Below, piece by piece: positions 6,876 through 9,509 of a stretch of 9,509 nt of DNA. Source of the stretch: Clostridiales bacterium (lineage in GTDB: Bacteria > Bacillota > Clostridia > Saccharofermentanales > UBA5734); assembly GCA_003532195.1 (NCBI GenBank), contig DOFA01000096.1, forward strand, positions 1-9,509, in the 5' to 3' direction. Numbering within the stretch: the first letter of the stretch is position 1; each line of letters opens with the position of its first letter. The notes beneath the pieces are model-generated. The model was not told where the DNA came from and ran no database searches. It worked only from the letters and a program-made list of their open reading frames with translations. The translations under genes and the position numbers were made by a program.

Positions 6876-8069
6876 GTGACCAACCGGACAACCAAATTAA
6901 CGCTCAGTATTTTAGTCCTGATTTGCCTGGCGATACTGGCCTTATCCCTGACCGGCGTTTTGCCGTCCGGAGATGGAGCCGGAACGTCGGGAAGCAGCCA
7001 AACATCAGCCGGCGAACCGGCTGCCGGAACAACCGGATCGGCGTCAGCCAGCCAGGCGACGACAGCACCTCTGGTTACAGGACCTTTGCCGGTTGAAACT
7101 GGTGAGCCCGAGCCAACGCCGGCCCTGGGCCTGCGCCGTTGGCCGGCCCATTCCTGCCTGCCGGTTGTCCGTCAGCCCGACCTGTCCGCCTATATTGGCA
7201 AGGCAGATGAAACAAAGCCGCTCCAGGGTATCACGGTGATTCTCGACGCCGGTCATGGCGGCCACGACGGCGGCACCAGCTGCGCAGACAGTTCCGGCCG
7301 GACCCTGATCGTCGAGAAAGACGTCACGCTCGCGGTCAGCCTGCAGGCACAGAAAATCCTGACCGATTATGGCGCAACGGTCTACATGACCCGAAGCGGC
7401 GACGATTGGCTGTCGGTCTATAATCGTATCGCGCAAACCGGTAAATGGATCCTCGACCGATTTATAGCCGAATTACCAGGCCGCGGATACAGCGGTGAAG
7501 CTGTCGCAGGTCTGCTGCCCCAGCTTGAAGCCATGATCGCCATCAACAGCGACGCGGCTGACAGCGGCGGCCGCGGACTGATGCTGGGGGTCGGCGCCAG
7601 CGCAGATGCCCGGCTGCTCCTGGATATCCAAAACCAATATCCGGATGTCGTGCTGATTTCGCTTCACTGCAACGCGTATGCCGGCGACAGTGCGGTCAGC
7701 GGCCTGCAAGTCTATTATCTGACCAATGAGTCCAAGTACAGCAAGGAAATTGAATATGTCCAGTACAGCAACTCGGCCGACAATCCGCCGGCTTATACTT
7801 TATATGACGATACCAGCCGGCAGGAGCTGGCCATGCAGCTGCGCGACAGCATACTGAACCAATTCCCCGAACTGAAGTTCACGGGGGAAAATGATTTGCT
7901 GGCTGGCGATTATGCTATCTTGCGGGAAATGAACCTGGTCAGCGCTTTGGTGGAAATGGGTTTTGTCACCAGTCCTGACGACCGCCGGATTCTTCTTGAC
8001 CCCGATTGCCAGCGCCGGATCGCCCAGGGCGTTGCCGACGCGGTTATCAATTATTATTGCGGTCAATAA
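6876..8069 (+). CDS. Membrane-anchored N-acetylmuramoyl-L-alanine amidase (Amidase_3)
   Basis: Zinc hydrolase expected to cut the bond between MurNAc and L-alanine in peptidoglycan, acting outside the membrane. It has 397 aa. A hydrophobic segment (about 8-29) is a signal anchor or uncleaved signal peptide. A Ser/Thr/Gly/Ala/Pro-rich stretch (31-82) spaces the enzyme from the membrane. The catalytic domain (about 118-393) shows the family zinc ligands His127 (DAGHGGHDGG), Glu147 (IVEKDVTL) and His264 (ISLHCNA), and the catalytic Glu360 (LVEMGFVTSPDD). Between the NRI motif near 183 and the VVLISLHCNA strand lies an extra segment of about 70 residues (186-256). Most relatives have a much shorter link there. 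The GTG start follows AAAGGCAGG (6862-6870) by 5 nt and lies 13 nt after glmS, so it belongs to that operon. No cell-wall-binding repeats are seen. Family assignment is firm; cellular role (division, sporulation or turnover) is open. Confidence 0.92.
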   Translation: MTNRTTKLTLSILVLICLAILALSLTGVLPSGDGAGTSGSSQTSAGEPAAGTTGSASASQATTAPLVTGPLPVETGEPEPTPALGLRRWPAHSCLPVVRQPDLSAYIGKADETKPLQGITVILDAGHGGHDGGTSCADSSGRTLIVEKDVTLAVSLQAQKILTDYGATVYMTRSGDDWLSVYNRIAQTGKWILDRFIAELPGRGYSGEAVAGLLPQLEAMIAINSDAADSGGRGLMLGVGASADARLLLDIQNQYPDVVLISLHCNAYAGDSAVSGLQVYYLTNESKYSKEIEYVQYSNSADNPPAYTLYDDTSRQELAMQLRDSILNQFPELKFTGENDLLAGDYAILREMNLVSALVEMGFVTSPDDRRILLDPDCQRRIAQGVADAVINYYCGQ

Positions 8070-8106
8070 ACCGGATTGCCCCCCAACCTGGCCTTCGTGG
8101 GCGAAA

Positions 8107-8115
8107 TGTTATTAG
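8107..8115 (+). promoter_or_regulatory. Possible extended -10 promoter of the serpin gene
   Basis: TGTTATTAG has the TGn extension and 4 of 6 matches to TATAAT. A start near 8122 would lie downstream of the in-frame ATG at 8116 and give a leader of about 54 nt to ATG 8176. No -35 is evident. The 106-bp gap after the amidase shows no terminator with a T-run, so the serpin could also be read from upstream. Confidence 0.35.
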
Positions 8116-8175
8116 ATGGAACAAACACCGCCATTATATCGTCCAATAAGTGTTAAGAAAGGGGTGCAAGATTTG

Positions 8176-9432
8176 ATGAAAAATCGAAAAGCTTTACTAT
8201 TACTTTCGCTGGGCCTCGCGGCTATCCTGCTGCTGCCCGCCTGCGGCGCAGCCGCTGCCGGAGATCTGATGGCGGGGGTCAAAGCGGCTGAGAAACCGGC
8301 GTCTCCCGACGAACCAGATGCGGCTTATCTCGATTCCGTAGCTAATTTCACCTGGAATCTTTTCCGGGAATCCGCGCGGGATCCGGGCAGTGTTCTGGTT
8401 TCGCCGGCCTCGGTTTACCTGGCCCTGGCCATGACGCTGAACGGCGCCGCTACGACAACCCGGATGGCGATGCTGGAGGCTATGTCAGCTGCCAATCTGA
8501 CGCTGGACGACTTGAACCGTGCCAGCCGGGATTGGATGACCTTGCTCATGAACACCAATTCTACAACCCGGCTTTCCATTGCCAACTCCATCTGGTATCG
8601 GCAGGGATTCGACGCCGATCTAGCCTTCCTGCAAAAGAATGCCGATTATTTCTCCGCCGGCGCCCAGGCCCTGGATTTCAACCAGGCTTCGGCAGCTGAT
8701 ACCATTAATCGCTGGGTGAAAAAATCAACAGAAGGAACGATTGAAAAAATTGTTGAATCCATCGATCCGATGGTCGTCATGTACCTGATCAATGCAGTAT
8801 ATTTTAAAGCCGACTGGCAAACTGTTTTCGACGCAGACAAAACCAGCGACGGCCTCTTTGCGGGACCGGCCGGCGAAGTCGCGGCTCAATTCATGAACCG
8901 CACCGGCAGCATGGATTACCTGAGCAATGATTTCGGCGAGGGTGTGCTGTTGCCTTATCAAGACGGACGGTTTGCTTTTATGGCGTTTCTGCCCAGGGAA
9001 GGAAGCCAGCCGCGCGACCTGATCGCTGCGATGCCGGTCGAGCAACTGACCGGGCTGCTGAACGGCAGGCAATCCGCAGAGGTGAGCCTCAGTTTGCCGA
9101 AATTTACCAGCAAATATGAAGTCAGCCTGCTCGAGGGACTAAAGAACCTGGGCATGGGCATCGCTTTTGAACCGGGCGCGGCCGATTTTTCCCTGATGAA
9201 CACCAGCCGGGCCAAGAACCTTTATATCAGTGAGATTAAACACAAGACTTTCTGCCGGGTTGATGAACTGGGTACGGAAGCTGCCGCGGTGACTTCGGTG
9301 GAAGTCAGTCTGACCAGCATGCCGTTCAGCGATGTTCAGCTGGTTTTCGACCGTCCGTTCATCTATGCGATCGTCGACACAACAACCGGAGTGCCCCTGT
9401 TTCTGGGGATCATGGAAAATCCAGCTGAATAA
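8176..9432 (+). CDS. Serpin-family protease inhibitor, predicted lipoprotein
   Basis: A suicide-type serine or cysteine protease inhibitor, probably held on the outer face of the cell membrane. From ATG 8176 it has 418 aa. Residues 1-23 form a lipoprotein signal: MKNRK, a hydrophobic core, then LLPAC with Cys23 as lipidation site; Pro at -2 is slightly unusual. The serpin fold covers about 48-416, with FTWNLFRE, GSVLVSPASVYLALAMTLNGA, NAVYFKADW (205-213) and the closing block FDRPFIYAIVDTTTGVPLFLGIMENP. The reactive loop has an inhibitory hinge: Glu364 (P17), GTEAAAVT (P15-P8). Counting on puts P1-P1' at Thr380-Ser381, though bacterial serpins can be cut at neighbouring sites. AAAGGGG (8158-8164) lies 11 nt before ATG 8176, or 8 nt before TTG 8173. 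The in-frame ATG 8116 is rejected because it would put 20 polar residues ahead of the signal peptide. The target protease is unknown. Confidence 0.92.
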   Translation: MKNRKALLLLSLGLAAILLLPACGAAAAGDLMAGVKAAEKPASPDEPDAAYLDSVANFTWNLFRESARDPGSVLVSPASVYLALAMTLNGAATTTRMAMLEAMSAANLTLDDLNRASRDWMTLLMNTNSTTRLSIANSIWYRQGFDADLAFLQKNADYFSAGAQALDFNQASAADTINRWVKKSTEGTIEKIVESIDPMVVMYLINAVYFKADWQTVFDADKTSDGLFAGPAGEVAAQFMNRTGSMDYLSNDFGEGVLLPYQDGRFAFMAFLPREGSQPRDLIAAMPVEQLTGLLNGRQSAEVSLSLPKFTSKYEVSLLEGLKNLGMGIAFEPGAADFSLMNTSRAKNLYISEIKHKTFCRVDELGTEAAAVTSVEVSLTSMPFSDVQLVFDRPFIYAIVDTTTGVPLFLGIMENPAE

Positions 9433-9474
9433 GCCGCGCCTGCTGCTGTGCTGGCAGTAAAGGGGGATTGAAAT

Positions 9475-9509
9475 ATGATGAAGACATTAAGACGTCTTAT
9501 TGATAGCCT
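9475..9509 (+). CDS. Start of an unidentified gene, cut by the window edge
   Basis: ATG 9475 follows the strong Shine-Dalgarno AAAGGGGGA (9459-9467) by 7 nt and is followed by a second ATG at 9478. Eleven complete codons remain open to the edge (MMKTLRRLIDS). The gap from the serpin is 42 nt without a terminator, so co-transcription is likely. Too little is visible to name a family. Confidence 0.6.
   Translation, partial: MMKTLRRLIDS

Noticed and set aside
8070..8106. Possible terminator after the amidase (C-rich and G-rich arms)
   Set aside because: The stem is about 5 bp with a bulge and has no T-run on the plus strand.
8116..8175. Upstream ATG adding 20 residues to the serpin
   Set aside because: It would put a polar stretch before the lipoprotein signal, has no ribosome site, and lies at or before the candidate transcription start.
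9488..9499. 12-bp perfect palindrome TAAGACGTCTTA
   Set aside because: It lies within the first codons of the last gene, is short, and has no partner or context to suggest a regulatory role.

Overview
The window looks like a piece of a moderately GC-rich Clostridia (Bacillota) chromosome. The main reasons are the order diadenylate cyclase - glmM - glmS, which is the Bacillota cda operon, and G-rich Shine-Dalgarno sequences before most genes. Extended -10 promoters of the form TGnTATAAT also fit. Genus cannot be read from the sequence.

Layout. Positions 1-841, minus strand, hold the N-terminal part of an IS1634-type DDE transposase that runs off the left edge. From 842 to 1173 there is no gene. 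This stretch carries the transposase promoter, a minus-strand terminator-like hairpin, another GC-rich hairpin, and the promoter and probable operator of the next gene. A Crp/Fnr-family regulator follows (1174-1911). Then comes a block encoding a CdaA-YbbR fusion protein (2018-3457), GlmM (3630-4985), GlmS (5009-6862) and a membrane-anchored N-acetylmuramoyl-L-alanine amidase (GTG start, 6876-8069). A lipoprotein serpin (8176-9432) and the first codons of one more gene (from 9475) close the window.

How the genes work together. GlmS makes glucosamine-6-phosphate and GlmM converts it to glucosamine-1-phosphate, the entry to UDP-GlcNAc and peptidoglycan. CdaA makes c-di-AMP, the osmolyte and cell-wall second messenger, and in characterised Bacillota it is membrane-bound and modulated by CdaR (YbbR domains) and GlmM. 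Here cyclase and regulator appear as one polypeptide with a single YbbR domain, and no separate cdaR gene lies between the cyclase and glmM. The amidase, 13 nt after glmS, adds a wall-cleaving enzyme to the same transcription unit. The serpin lies 106 nt further on, probably with its own promoter, and is predicted to be a surface-anchored protease inhibitor.

The observation most worth following is the CdaA-YbbR fusion. Next are the serpin reactive loop, the extra segment inside the amidase catalytic domain, the absence of room for a glmS ribozyme, and the palindromic element downstream of the crp-like promoter. I saw no wholly new system, CRISPR array, tRNA or rRNA.
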